A DNA stretch of 64,000 nt, taken from assembly GCA_002633025.1 (NCBI GenBank), contig NMRB01000555.1:158931-222930 (forward strand), given 5' to 3'. Origin of the DNA: Notospermus geniculatus (Eukaryota > Nemertea > Pilidiophora > Heteronemertea > Lineidae). Each line of letters begins with the position of its first letter. The first letter of the stretch is position 1. The notes under the pieces were generated by a model. That model did not search any database, was not told the DNA's origin, and saw only the letters and a program-made list of their open reading frames with translations. Positions 21,455 through 33,747 of the stretch are shown here, piece after piece. The position numbers and the translations under genes are program-made.

Positions 21455-23140
21455 CAACTACCAAAATTTGGTCAATTTGAATCCTATGCTTTTCAATCAT
21501 ACCAAAATAAATGAAAATTTCGTCGTCTGATGATGCTTCTGTTCCGTCGATCCTACTGAAATTCCGTCCTCTGGCTATCGTGCCATTCATTCAAATGTCG
21601 AACATTGAACTTTATCAGGTGTGATGCCATCAACATGTTGGGATCATATATAAATAAAATCCTGTTCCTTTCATCTGTCCAACCGACAGATTAATGTAGC
21701 CAGTCTAATGAAAATGCATCCACACCCAAGTAATAAAATATTGAACACGCTTAATATGAACTAATTGAAATGACTTGTACTCTGCTCACTCCACGAGGAA
21801 TTGTCTCCTAGTCCAAAAAAATCATCACCACACGTAATATATATGTTCCTGTGTGCCCAAAATGTCAGAGCGGCTTAATGACACCATTTACCCAAGTTAG
21901 GCTAGCCTATTGTTATTCGTCGGAGGGGAGGAATTCCCAGACTCCCTTTACTTTTGGAACAGATACTCGAGTCGCCAACCAATGGGGTGATGGGCAGGGA
22001 AATCCGACGGGCGAAGGTGCCCAGCGGCCTTGCAACATACAATCGTCCATCATCGGCGAGACCGAAGGGGATAGAACCATTTGGCTCTTCTCCATGTAAT
22101 GCATTATGTTCAAAGCAATGTCACTCAAGTGTTGAGAAACTCTGGACCATTTCAACGAACCATTAAAAAGTTCTCTCCCTTGTGAATTACATTTTTATCA
22201 CTTGATGTTGATAGTAATAACGATGATGATTCAAGTGTTACTTTATACTTTTTAACTTGACAATGGGACCACCGGGCGTGAGCCAACCGACTGGGCGTAT
22301 GGATTGAACGAAGTTACCCGCCAACAATAATTGGCGATCATTTTCACGTCAGGCAGCACTTTCCCCAGCCTAACTGAATAAGGATTATTCATGACTACAT
22401 CAGCTGAAGCCATAAGGGACTCGTTTTATTTTAATTATCAATGAGTAATATGCATCATTTGGGTTTTTAAAAGCCATCATTCTGTTTTAAATGCCGCCAT
22501 CGCTTATATTGTAGGCCAAGTCAGTAACGATTCAGGGAAGGTTTGGGGACAAGCCCTGACCGTTTTTTCGTTGGGCTATTTGTGGTACATGGTGAGTCCC
22601 CGAAATACGAATATCGCATTTAATAGACAATCCAGAGTAGGCAGCTTTGATGTTAAACGCATATGCAGCACGTCATGGATGCAAATGGGGGACTGACGCC
22701 TTTGATTAGTGCAAAGTGTTACCATAGATTCCTTAGTTTCGGAGGTGTGGAGGTGCTAACTGAGCATCGCCAGGTGATGCGGCAGGTGTTTAGAGGACAT
22801 GACTTTTGTCATATCATTTCCCCTATGATGTTTCTGGTATACACCAGTAGTTACAGTTTGAGCCTAGAGGGATGGGGATGAGGTTCTGTTATCGTATGTC
22901 TTGGTACCGGGGAGCCAGTGCGACAGGTGACGTATTGTCTCAGCGCTCTTTTGATTTGATGTTTAGGACCTAAGTTCTTTCGTTTCTTCCGCTCCTCTGT
23001 TCCAATACTGTGCATAACTGGGATCCGATGAGCATCCGTTCGATTAGCCTCGCAACTTGTGAGCCATTGCCTGGTACAACGAAGGATGTTGGCCATACAT
23101 CGCTTAAGAGAAGGGTTTGGTCTGGTCTCTTGTGTTACTG
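21455..23140. other. Intergenic, divergent upstream region of channel and sulfotransferase genes
   Basis: No exon or RNA gene is supported. The channel gene (minus) and sulfotransferase gene (plus) are divergent, so both promoters should be here. No TATA box or repeat could be assigned with confidence. Confidence 0.4.
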
Positions 23141-23346
23141 ATGATAGTAGATGTCGGGAGTAGAATAGCTAAAAAGGAGTGTAGTGTCCTCATATTGTAT
23201 TTTCTCATTCCAGGCTATATCGTCAATGTACTCGGTCAGAAGGTAACGCCTCGTAGGAATAGGCTCCTCATTTTCATCCCCACGTTATCGCTGAGTGTGT
23301 GCTATCTCATCTTGTCGGTATTTTTGTATTCCGATTCCGTTCTGGT
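23141..23346 (+). CDS. Candidate signal-anchor exon of the sulfotransferase
   Basis: This frame starts at ATG 23141 and contains PRRNRLLIFIPTLSLSVCYL, then ILSVFLYSDSVL: a basic patch followed by a ~20-residue hydrophobic span, the layout of a type II Golgi enzyme anchor. A donor GTATGA at 23347 would leave two bases, which is exactly the phase needed to join the acceptor at 23637-23638 of the catalytic exon. An AG at about 23215 may mean the true exon starts later. The link is inference from phase, position and topology. Confidence 0.35.
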
Positions 23347-23638
23347 GTATGATCCGCGTCCGATAGAGAAGAGCTCAGGATTCCCTTTAAAAATCTATCA
23401 ATAGCATCAGTGTGAGTACTATTCTGTCACTTTTTGGGATGCATGTTTCATGAAATTACAACCGTTGTATTGCGCATGGCTGCTCGTTGCCGTGACCCTT
23501 TTTGGTCGACGTGGGTGTACCAATTTGGTAAATATTTCTACCACGAGGAGGCGCGTGCTGGTTATCTGTTGTTTTCAGTGGTCATATAAATGTCTCCCTG
23601 GCCTTGTGTTGTTCTCAAGCGCTTTCCATTCTCTTCAG

Positions 23639-24704
23639 ACGCAAGCCTATGGACTGCAAACCGAGACAAAACGTCTTTTTCCTAAAAGTGCACAAGTGCG
23701 CGTCGACGACCATCGCCAACGTCATCCTTCGGTACGGGCTTAAACACGGACTCACCTTCGCCTTGCCAGGACGAGAAGACGGCCACATCGGTTGGCCGAT
23801 GCCATTCCGTCCAGAAATGGTGTTACCCAGCAAGGAGAAACCAAATATTTTAGTCCACCATACTGTATTTAATTCAACTTCTGTAAGAGAAGTGATGCCA
23901 AATGATACGGTGTATCTGGCCACAGTTAGAGAACCTTTCAGTCAATTCAAGTCAACTGTAAACTTCTTCCTTCCGGAGATGAAGCAGATGGGCTTCAGGA
24001 CAGACGACCCAGTGTCTGAGTTTTTATCACAGCCAAACACCTTTGAGAGAAAAATCAAATTCTACTGGGGAATTCCACGACAGTACTTCGGCGAACGTTC
24101 CATCACGCAGAACTGCATCGCCAGGGAATTCGGTTATGATTCTGGGAAGTTTTCACCGAAAAGAAGCAATACAGGAGCCTTCGCCAAGTTTTTAGACAAC
24201 GTGTTCGATCTGGTTATGATCAAGGAATACTATTTCGAATCAATGGTGCTGATGAAGCGGAGGCTGTGTTGGTCCCTTGAGGATATGATCTCTAATCACC
24301 TGAATGTCAACCCGGAGAACAGGGTCCGAACCACGAGCATGAAGGAAAGACAGCTCAAGGAAACATACAGATCCTGGAGTAAGGTTGATTACGGCTTATA
24401 CCAGCATTTTCTCCGATCGTTTAGGAAGAAGATGGCGGGAACTGGCCCGGGGTTCTCTCGGGAAGTCGCCCTCTTGAAGTATCTGAATCAAGTAGTGACC
24501 CAGCACTGTGCGAATTCTTACAGAAACCACCTATTGGTTCCAGAGACTGAATTTAGTTCCAAATTTCTTGTCACGCCAGAACTGTGTGAACAGCTAAGGC
24601 TTGGGCCGCAAGATCTGACGCAAAGTTTGATTCGGAAACAATACGGAATTTTAAAGCAAATATCGTACTTTATAAAGTATCATATTTTTGGGATAATTTT
24701 GTGA
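23639..24704 (+). CDS. Galactose-3-O-sulfotransferase-like enzyme, catalytic exon
   Basis: Member of the galactose-3-O-sulfotransferase family (GAL3ST1-4), Golgi type II enzymes that move sulfate from PAPS to the 3-OH of galactose on glycolipids or glycans. One long exon encodes about 355 residues. The 5'-phosphosulfate loop is VFFLKVHKCASTTIANVILR (family LKTHKTGSST). The 3'-phosphate motif is TVREPFSQFKSTVNFF. IVVHHTVFN-like LVHHTVFNS, FDLVMIKEYYFESMVLMKRR, LCWSLEDM and a Cys-rich tail also match the family. N-glycosylation sites occur at FNSTS and PNDTV. The frame stays open upstream without an ATG, and a strong acceptor (GCTTTCCATTCTCTTCAG) ends at 23638, so an upstream exon must supply the start. 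Substrate cannot be told. The stop is at 24702-24704 and AATAAA at 24841-24846. Confidence 0.85.
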
Positions 24705-24840
24705 CTAGTGTAACTTTATTTTGGCGTGCTTCCTTCATCCAGCCGCAGGGGTTTACCTCTTTATGAAGCGGAGGTGAAACGAAACCCTACTCTTGGAGAA
24801 TGATAATTCCTTTATTGTTGTGTGTGAGCCAGTTAAACTC

Positions 24841-24846
24841 AATAAA
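24841..24846 (+). terminator. Candidate polyadenylation signal of the sulfotransferase gene
   Basis: An AATAAA lies 137 bases after the stop codon in an AT-rich context. It is the first one downstream. Confidence 0.5.
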
Positions 24847-24849
24847 TTA

Positions 24850-27800
24850 TTTAATTCGCACGGGTGGAGCGTCTGTCGGTGCTCTTGCGTTGCATTTCAT
24901 ATTGCGTTTTTCCAAATGCCTGTCTTCCACGACCCTCAGAAATGGCAAGGGTTATCCCTTTAAAAGCTAACAATTCTGCCTTGGCCTATTCAGGATTGGT
25001 GACCCATTGCAGGTGTAGAAGAAGGATGGTTGGTCTTAGGATGCTAGTTCTCGTTACAATTAGTTTGCTACTGGATGATATTCGAGTGGTCGTGTTTTCT
25101 GTTTCCCTATCCTCGTTTTACGATGAAACTGGACTTAAATTCCAGGGGACTCAGATTCCCGTCACACCTGCTCACCGAAGGGTGCTGCCCCTATCTGAGC
25201 TCCTCGAAACTGTCCATTCTGCGAGCGCCGAGGCATTCTACGTTGTGAGATACTTTTTCGATGTTTCACTTCTGACGAGACGAAAAGTATCTCTACTGTA
25301 TGAAGAATACCGCCATCTTGGATAGACATTCATCCGCGTTAGGAGCACTACTTAATACGTACTGCGCATGCGTAGCAGCAACATAATATCATACTTTTCT
25401 TGATCTTATGTACGCATAAATCTATAGTTTTAAGTAATTCATATATACAATGATGAATTTTCAAAAAATATGCGTATATCGTGTAATTCTAGACACCATC
25501 ACCTGGGCACTATCCGGCGGACGAATGGGTTAGTAAATCGCCGGAACTGAGGACCCACTTCCGTTTCAAGATGGCGCGTATTGTTATACAGCCGAGTCGG
25601 ACTCCCGACAAATCCCGAAGTACCCGAAGGAGGCCGAACGAGGCCGAGCCGAATGGCGCCGAGGGAGTGCCGCGGCAAAGATTGGAACCGGTCTAATGAC
25701 TCGCCGAAAGGTGCTGCCACCTATTTAATTTCCTGTAAACTGATTGTCAGTTGGTCTGGCCCCTCCCAACTTCCTTCAGCAATTTATGTCCTCTCAACCA
25801 TGTCGCTGTGCTGCATTTGAGTTGATTGAAAAACAATCGCGATGGTAAATCATTTTTAAAGATAGAAATCAACTTGTGTTGTTTTTTCATCAGAATTAAA
25901 GCATTGGTTTTCACAATAATAAGCATATCGTCTTCCAAACTTTGGTGACCAACGCGTGAAACATGTTTTCAAAGAAATTTAATCGAACTGACACTTTTGT
26001 TTTAATAGGAATGTGTCAAAAAAGATGCCGAAATTTCCTGTCAACTAACTGTTGTTCTTGCACTTTACCTCTCAAAACGGGAGAGTTCAGCTTGCATTTT
26101 GGAATAGCTCAAAATATCAAAAGGCGATTTTAATTGTGATAAAAAGCAATGGAATTTACTGACATCAGATCCTGGCCATTGTTTTGGTGATGGACTTTGT
26201 AGTCTTTCATTTCATTTTCTACTTTTGTTGTCTGGCCAATCACATTCGAGAATTCCGATGATGAGTCCGTTAGGCTTTCACTAGACCGAAAGAAGTATCC
26301 CATGTCGTCGGTAAAAATGACATTTTCTACATTTTTCTGTCGAATGATACAAAAAGAATCCCCGGCGGGAATTCCATTGAACGCACTCCAAATAAAACCA
26401 CGTGCACCGCATAGTTTGATACATATAAATTCAATTGATTTGATGTAGATTTTTATGTATGTAAACAACCATTACTCGGAGAATCCCGCCCTGTTTGCGA
26501 CATGTCTGCGGGCAGTGGGGGTTGGCTGCAGACCCATGAGAACCCAATGCGATAGAGGGTTCACATCAAGTGATGCCTCATCCTACATTTCTGGGGTATT
26601 GAAACTCGTGGGAACGTCATGTGTCACTTCCACACACCTTTTTAATTTCTGTTTGACACCATTATCGCCTGATTTTTCAGATCAGGTGATTATACAACGG
26701 TTGTTTTGCGGCAGGCTCCGACCTCAAAACTTCGGGCAGGTAACTTGTATGTCTGTTCAGGATACTGTATTGAATACTGGTATAGGGACAGTGGTTCCTT
26801 GACTGGTTGACGTTGGTAGGTACAGGATATCCTATCCCAGGTATTTATACAATGTACCGGTACTAAGCACAGAGGGCGCAACTGGTACGTAGAGCGGGCA
26901 GATCTGCCTGTTTCGTGACCCACAGCTGCCTGACTCAAGTTAAGTTCATGCAGCTCAAACCATTCCAGGGGTCTTTTTTCTGCGCAAATTTTCCGGATAA
27001 ATAATCACCTCATCTTTTAGCGTTAGGATAACGCCTTGCAACTTAATTGGATTAGATCTATATTTAAAATCACAACTTGTCACCTGCCGTTTCATGTCGG
27101 ACGTAGGTGCCCCCTTTTGGATTTTTTCAGTGCTTCCAGATGCCTGGAAAACATTGGCACCCCATTTTTGAAATTTTTCTGGGGGAACCCCCCCCCCCCT
27201 TCCGGAAATCCTGGATCCACCCCGCTTAGACTATCAAAACACTTTCAAGTTCAAAGCAACTCGTCAGTGCATGATAAACGTAAGTGGATGAAATGAAAGG
27301 CTATTCTGAGAATCTTCTGGTGTATATACGAAGTGGAGTTCCTCATTCGCACTTTCATTCCATGCTAACCGAACTCCATCCTGAGAATCTCAGGTCATTT
27401 ACGGTCGTACCCTCCCTCTGAATCAAGCGCGAGTTGGGGAGCCGGTTGTGAAGACCCTGGGTGCGAGGATGACCAGTCACGTCGAGGGTTCGAAATTTGA
27501 ATTGAAGCGATCGACTCTGCCATGCGTGATAATTTGATTGACCGTTATATTATGTCAACATGACAAATAGACACCTTGTCGCTAAGACAATAAGATGACA
27601 ACTGTTTGCGGGCTTAACTCACTTCAAACAATAATGACATTTTTTTATTTACGCAACCGATAAAGTCAGTAGGAAGGACAGATATTGAAATGGACTCAGC
27701 TGTAAGGTGACAAGTCAGTGTTTGTGGATTGAGATATTTGGCACAAGAGCGGGAAATGAAAGTTGTGTCATCGTCAGGAAAAGTCACAATTTGGCGTAAT

Positions 27801-29114
27801 CTCCAGCTGATTGAAGTGTGTCACCGGCGAATGATAAGGATATAAAGCGACGTTATCACAACTAACTTGGGCACACTCATTCCTGTCGTTCTGATAATAA
27901 TATTGGGACCCAACAGGTGTGTCATTGGGACATGGGTTCGCTCTTGGCCTCAGCTCATAATTGTTGTGTACCGGTATTATTTTTATTTTATTTTCAAATG
28001 CTGGCCTATAGTTGCAACGATATTATTGCTCGGTCGCGAACTTGTGTCTAAATGTGAATTTGCTTTGTAATTTGGCGTTAGGTCTGGACTGTAAGCTTAT
28101 AGGCCTACTCGAAAGAACCTTAAAATCTAAAATTCATTCGAAAGCATGCAGGGATTTAGTTGTTAGAATTGAATAACGGTACCTCGTTCTAATTAGATGT
28201 ATTTTGTTTCAGGCTGTTTTACACTCACAGATTTAAAAATCACAATCCATTAAAACCACCAAAACGCCCATTTCCCAATTCGCGTTTGCTTCAGAGAGCA
28301 GCCTATAACCGTGTTAAGGGTACCATTTAATCCGATTTTCTGGGGTATGCAGGTGCTCTAGTCTTGCGACTGAGGATGGCTTATCCCCTGATTAAACGCG
28401 TGATTTTTGAAAATAAGTGCCACAAAACAAAAGCTTTCACAAATCGTTGAACACGTTGTTGGTCCACCAATATACTTCTCCCGATTGCAACCTAAACCAA
28501 AATGACACTCGCAGACATTTCCATCAAATAGTGTTCTGATCATACTAGTATTATCGTGCAACAACACATGAAATAATACCATTAGACAATGTTCCTGTCG
28601 CACTTATGAACAATAATAGTAAATCGTGTCAGCGTTCTAATAAGCAAATTTTGTCACCGTTTCATTCCGTTGTTCCTGTAAATTTACTACAAAAGTGTCA
28701 TACATTTATATAGTGCTAAACCCATACGGGAAAAGAGCAGATTCATAGTGTTTTATCTTAGCCTCATACTTTACCTATTCGAACTTACTCAGAATATTAT
28801 CGGCCAAAGACGCCAATCAACGCTAACAAACAACATCTTGTGATTTCTTTGAAATACAAAGCCTAAAGTAAAACGTTAGATATATACATGTAGTTCTATC
28901 TCTAATCAGTTCATTCAGTGAACAAATGACCGAGATTGTCGGCGGGATGACCCACAAGTCTAAAGAACCGTTAGATTTGAAATAAAAGTAGTGATACAGC
29001 ATCGTCAGTCCGGCATGAGCCTTGCCGCGCTTTCAAGTTAGCCACGCCCATGAGTGGTCTACCCCGGCATATTCCTACAACTATGTTTATAGGTTACGAT
29101 TATTTTGTATTATA
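24850..29114. other. Gene-poor stretch, no supported gene
   Basis: Two longish open frames (24864-25325 plus strand; 26130-26468 minus strand) have no family I recognise and no splice context. A degraded piece of the CAGGGCCGGATCC transposon family lies at about 27120-27230, next to a poly-C run (27189-27199). The rest shows nothing I can name. Confidence 0.4.
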
Positions 29115-29247
29115 GGGAGGTAAAAAATCAAACAATGAACGTAACCTTTACGACAACGTTACATTCAACAGTTTTTTTATTGCATTTTCGGTACAAAAAA
29201 CCCGTTATCATTAACGTTTACGTTATCGTTTGAGTTCTTAACCTCCC
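29115..29247. mobile_element. 133-bp MITE with TA target duplication
   Basis: The ends are GGGAGGT and ACCTCCC, with inner arms AATCAAACAATGAACGTAAC and GTTTACGTTATCGTTTGA pairing imperfectly. TA flanks both sides (29113-29114, 29248-29249). TA duplications suggest a Tc1/mariner-type origin. It shares internal words with 17996-18147. Confidence 0.7.
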
Positions 29248-29807
29248 TATTGTATGAGTACATGTATATACAATAGATGAACGTACGGTAGTCGTCCGCC
29301 TAACCGGGCGGTTGCGACGACTCACTACTCTCTACGTTCCATACTCTCTTAAAGAAATTGTTTGTTATTTCATTAGATTAAAAATGAAATCATGCCACAC
29401 CCCTGCCGTTCATTATGAGTCGGTCGCGATTGAGAATTTCCTAGGTGAAGGCACCATCGCCTCTGGACTGCCGTATGCCGTTAAAGGCCCAGTTCTAACA
29501 TGGTAGTACTTCCCAATGTTACAGCAGTGTCATTGTTTTAAGGATGCTAATACCGTTTACTTTATCATTACATGTACCTATTACAGCCGTCAAAAGAATG
29601 CAAGTCAAACAAACTAATCGGTCACGACAGCGTTATGGCGTGCAGGTGCAGGTCCTGAAGGAAAAAGGGTTTGATGACTGTGATCCTTCCTTCCTTCCAT
29701 AAACGTACATTACATTGTACTTTAATTGTTCTAGGTTCTGTCTGATACAGTAGGCCTATAAAAATACTCAGAATTTCATGGATTTCCGCCGTTATAAAGG
29801 GTGGTAT

Positions 29808-29840
29808 GAGCCCCCCCCCCACACACACACACACACACTT
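29808..29840. repeat. Poly-C and (AC)n simple repeat
   Basis: A run of C bases is followed by about nine AC units and a T run. Confidence 0.9.
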
Positions 29841-30297
29841 TTTTCTTGACAAAATGATCGCGAAAATGATATACCCATGGTGCTGCTGCTGAGGAAATTA
29901 TGAAATAAAAAATGCCAACATTATCGCCTGACTAGGCTACATGTACTTATTTCACCTAATCATTGTTCGAATCGTTACCTCAGTCAGGCGTTCGCGGTAA
30001 TGTAAAGTTCTAAACTTCTGACGGTTTAGGCCGCGCGCTGGCAAAAAAGCAGGTGAAATAGCACCAGACAAAAAAGTTCTTCACCTGCGGAGGCTGCCCA
30101 AGTAGACATGGGCGTCAGATGGGTTTTTTTCTTGCCGAATCTTCTTTTCTGAAAGATCATGTCACGAAATTTTCCTGAATCTTTGGACGCTTCAGCAATT
30201 CAATCCTTATCATTGAATAGTTTAATTAGTGTAAAAATAATTACTGGTATTCATCAAGTAAAGTTTCAACGGGTGTGAATCCTTGGTTCTTTAATGG

Positions 30298-30376
30298 ATA
30301 CCTTTGTCTTAATGTAATATAAATTTATAATTGATGTACCTTTGTCTTAATGTGATATAAATTTATAATTGATGGT
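30298..30376. repeat. Two-copy tandem repeat of ~38 bp
   Basis: TACCTTTGTCTTAATGT followed by a short AT-rich tail ending ATTTATAATTGATG occurs twice back to back, with one base changed. Confidence 0.85.
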
Positions 30377-30811
30377 CGAATCTGGCACTTTTCTCTCATC
30401 CGTAACGCCCTCTTCATAGAAAACGGACGCGTTCAATGGACATCTGCATGATTTGCATGAATTGAAACAAAGAAGTAGTTAATGAATAATCCTTGAAATT
30501 AATAACGTCGTCTTGCTCCTTTTTCTTAATCCGAAGATTAAAGGGGGTCATCTTGGGTGTCTCGGTCCCATCACTACAAGGGGCCAATGATACATACTGA
30601 GCCTGTCCTAGAAAGGGTGTTATATTGAAGACACCCTACTACCTTTTTACTAATTACTCACACAGTCATTAGTTGCTCATTGAAGTCAGAAACAATACAC
30701 CAGCAAGATCCATGTTCACAAGTACCAGGGTGCAACTCTGTTATGTTACATCTATTCTTCGTATCTTATCACTGCATGGGACATCCTCACTCATCAAACA
30801 CACATGCTCCC

Positions 30812-33652
30812 ACGTGATTTGACCACCTGTACGACAAGAATATAATCCAAAGCAAAGCACACGAAGTTTTTTCCACATGCCGTGTACCTGAAGTGACTAA
30901 AATTCCCTCCCCTAGTGAGTCATGAGATGAAGTCTCAATCTCGAGTTCATTTGCACCAGCGTTTGCAATGTATAAAACGATTTTTAAAAAAAATAATCAA
31001 ATCAACATGGTACCGTAATATCTGAAAAATGCTATTTAATGATATCACAATATAATGGTGGTCGTAACTAGCATAGGGACAGAGGGGCGGATGTCCTCCC
31101 CTCAGACGTCACCGAAAACGTGACGTTTTTCATGCAGATTTTGGCCGGAAAATGCCGGTCGCAAAATGGCAAAAAGAGGTGTCCCCAGACCAAAATGAAG
31201 AGGGAGTTTTTTTCTGTAACACCTATCACGTCAATTGTCTTTCCTGGGTTGGCTCAAATTTTGGGTGGATGTCACTGTTGAGATGACAACTAAAAGCCAA
31301 TGGTGTGATGGTTATTAAACGCTCTTTGTTTTACACTTCCCTTGGTTGAAGGTCCGTCACCTCTTCTACCAATTTCACACGTTTTGACAGAAAGAATGTG
31401 TTTCATCTTTTTTTTCGCTGCTTCATGGATGGGATGGTATCACCAATTAGACCCAGCAATTAAAATATTTTTTCATCGATCAACCATGGCATTATTGTCT
31501 TTCAACTAAACTATTGTCCGATGTAGGTGCTGAAGTAGGTCTACACTTGTTAATTACGACTAGCATGATGATCCACACCATGACTGGGCATGTCCCTCTA
31601 ATTAAGGTTCGATTGCAATTGAAAACAAAAGCTTGACACCCTCCCCCGGCACCCTCCTTGCCTTTTCTTCAAGATCTAGGTCTAGGACAAGATGGTACTG
31701 TATTAGAAAAAGAAACATACAGGGAGGAGTCGCGTCGTCACGACAAGGGGCTTTGAAAAAACAAAAGGGATTTCAACGTACATTTTGGGAGCAGAATGTA
31801 AAAAGGATAGGTGCCATACCGCACTGATGACATCCTCATGACATACCGCATGACATCTGATTATCCTCCGAGGGTTTCCACCCGATGCCAAAGTGTGTCT
31901 CTGCTAATTAGAAGACTAATTAAGATATTATATTCTCTAAGTAAGAGGACGATTGTATTGTCTCCTAAATCCATGATGGTGAAGTGGTCTAAGCCCTCAT
32001 TCTCGGGTACGTACGACGAACGACCGACCGGCGTCACGCCCTATACCCGGGTTACACAATGGTGGCCACCAGGGGACGTACGGGGAATCCACTACCCTAC
32101 GACTTTCTGGGAGCCCGGTGTTCTTTACTGAAGCCATCGTATCTGCATCACGGTGGCCGAATAAGAAATGTTGCGGAGTATGTTGCTTCGTGACAAAAAA
32201 AAAAACGTTACAGAATAGCAGAACGTGATTTGACCACCTGTACGACAAGAATATAATCCAAAGCAAAGCACACGAAGTTTTTTCCACATGCCGTGTACCT
32301 GAAGTGACTAAAATTACTGACATCTCCCCTAGTGAGTCATGAGATGAAGTCTCAATCTCGAGTTCATTTGCACCAGCGTTTGCAATGTATAAAACGATTT
32401 TTTTAAAAAAATAATCAAATCAACATGGTACCGTAATATATCTGAAAAATGCTATTTAATGATATCACAATATAATGGTGGTCGTAACTAGCATAGGGAC
32501 AGGGGGCGGATGCCCTCCCCTCAGACGTCACCGAAAACGTGACGTTTTTCATGCAGATTTTGGCCGGAAAATGCCGGTCGCAAAATGGCAAAAAGAGGTG
32601 TCCCCAGATCAAAATGAAGAGGGACTTTTTTTCTGTAACACCTATCACGTCAATTGTCTTTCCTGGGTTTTGTATCCAAGGCTCAAATTTTGGGTGGATG
32701 TCACTGTTGAGATGACAACTAAAAGCCAATGGTGTGATGGTTATTAAACGCTCTTTGTTTTACACTTCCCTTGGTTGAAGGTCCGTCACCTCTTCTACCA
32801 ATTTGACACGTTTTGAGAGAAAGAATGTGTTTCGTCTTTTTTTCGCTGCTTCATGGATGGGATGGTATCACCAATTAGACCCAGCAATTAAAATATTTTT
32901 CCATCGATCAACCATGGCATTATTGTCTTTCAAAACTATTGTCCGATATAGGTGCTGAAGTAGGCCTACACTTGTTAATTACGACTAGCATGATCCACAC
33001 CATGACTGGGCATGTCCCTCTAATTAAGGTTCGATTGCAATTGAAAACAAAAGCTTGACACCCTCCCCGGCACCCTCCCCGGCACCCTCCTTGCCTTTTC
33101 TTCAAGATCTAGGTCTAGGATAAGATTGTACTGTATTAGAAAAAGAAACATGCAGGGAGGAGTCGCGTCGTCACGACAAGGGGCTTCGAAAAAACAAAAG
33201 GGATTTCAACGTACATTTTGGGAGAAGAATGTAAAAAGGATAGGTGCCATACCGCACTGATGACATCCTCATAACATACCGCATGACATCTGATTATCCT
33301 CCGAGGGTTTCCACCCGATGCCAAAGTGTGTCTCTGCTAATTAGAAGACTAATTAAGATATTATATTCTCTAAGTAAGAGGACGATTCTATTGTCTCCTA
33401 AATCCATGATGGTGAAGTGGTCTAAGCCCTCATTCTCGGGTACGTACGACGAACGACCGACCGGCGTCACGCCCTATACCCGGGTTACACAATGGTGGCC
33501 ACCAGGGGACGTACGGGGAGTCGACTACCCTACGACTTTCTGGGAGCCCGGTGTTCTTTACTGAAGCCATCGTATCTGCATCACGGTGGCCGAATAAGAA
33601 ATGTTGCGGAGTATGTTGCTTCGTGACAAAAAAAACGTTACAGAATAGCAGA
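30812..33652. repeat. Tandem segmental duplication, two ~1.4-kb units
   Basis: Unit A (30812-32222) and unit B (32223-33652) are nearly identical end to end. Both start ACGTGATTTGACCACCTG and end GTTACAGAATAGCAG. A 106-codon open frame (31811-32131 and 33244-33564) is shared, but with no recognisable domain and changes not confined to third positions, so I do not call it a gene. The units contain no transposase, RT or tRNA-like head that I can see. Confidence 0.85.
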
Positions 33653-33747
33653 CAGTCGTAAATACTGGTGTTTGTGGGGCAGTTCCATTCTGTTGGGTTT
33701 GTCTTTGGTTGATCAAAGCTGGAATTCTGTTTTGACATGGAAAACAC

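Noticed and set aside
23604-23638. Start of the sulfotransferase within the open frame upstream of 23639
   Set aside because: The frame opens there with TTG, not ATG, and contains a strong splice acceptor; an upstream exon is a better explanation.
24864-25325. 153-codon open frame on the plus strand
   Set aside because: No recognisable domain, no splice context, starts right after the sulfotransferase poly(A) signal and would need a start codon of unknown context; a chance frame is likeliest.
26130-26468. 112-codon minus-strand frame
   Set aside because: No family recognised and no matching exons nearby; possible exon of an unseen gene but not supportable.
27425-27500. tRNA-like stretch with GAGGGTTCGAAAT
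   Set aside because: Only the B box resembles a tRNA; no A box of good fit and no cloverleaf could be drawn.
31811-32131. 106-codon frame conserved between tandem units A and B
   Set aside because: The whole unit is conserved, not just this frame; no domain and no coding-like substitution pattern could be argued by eye.
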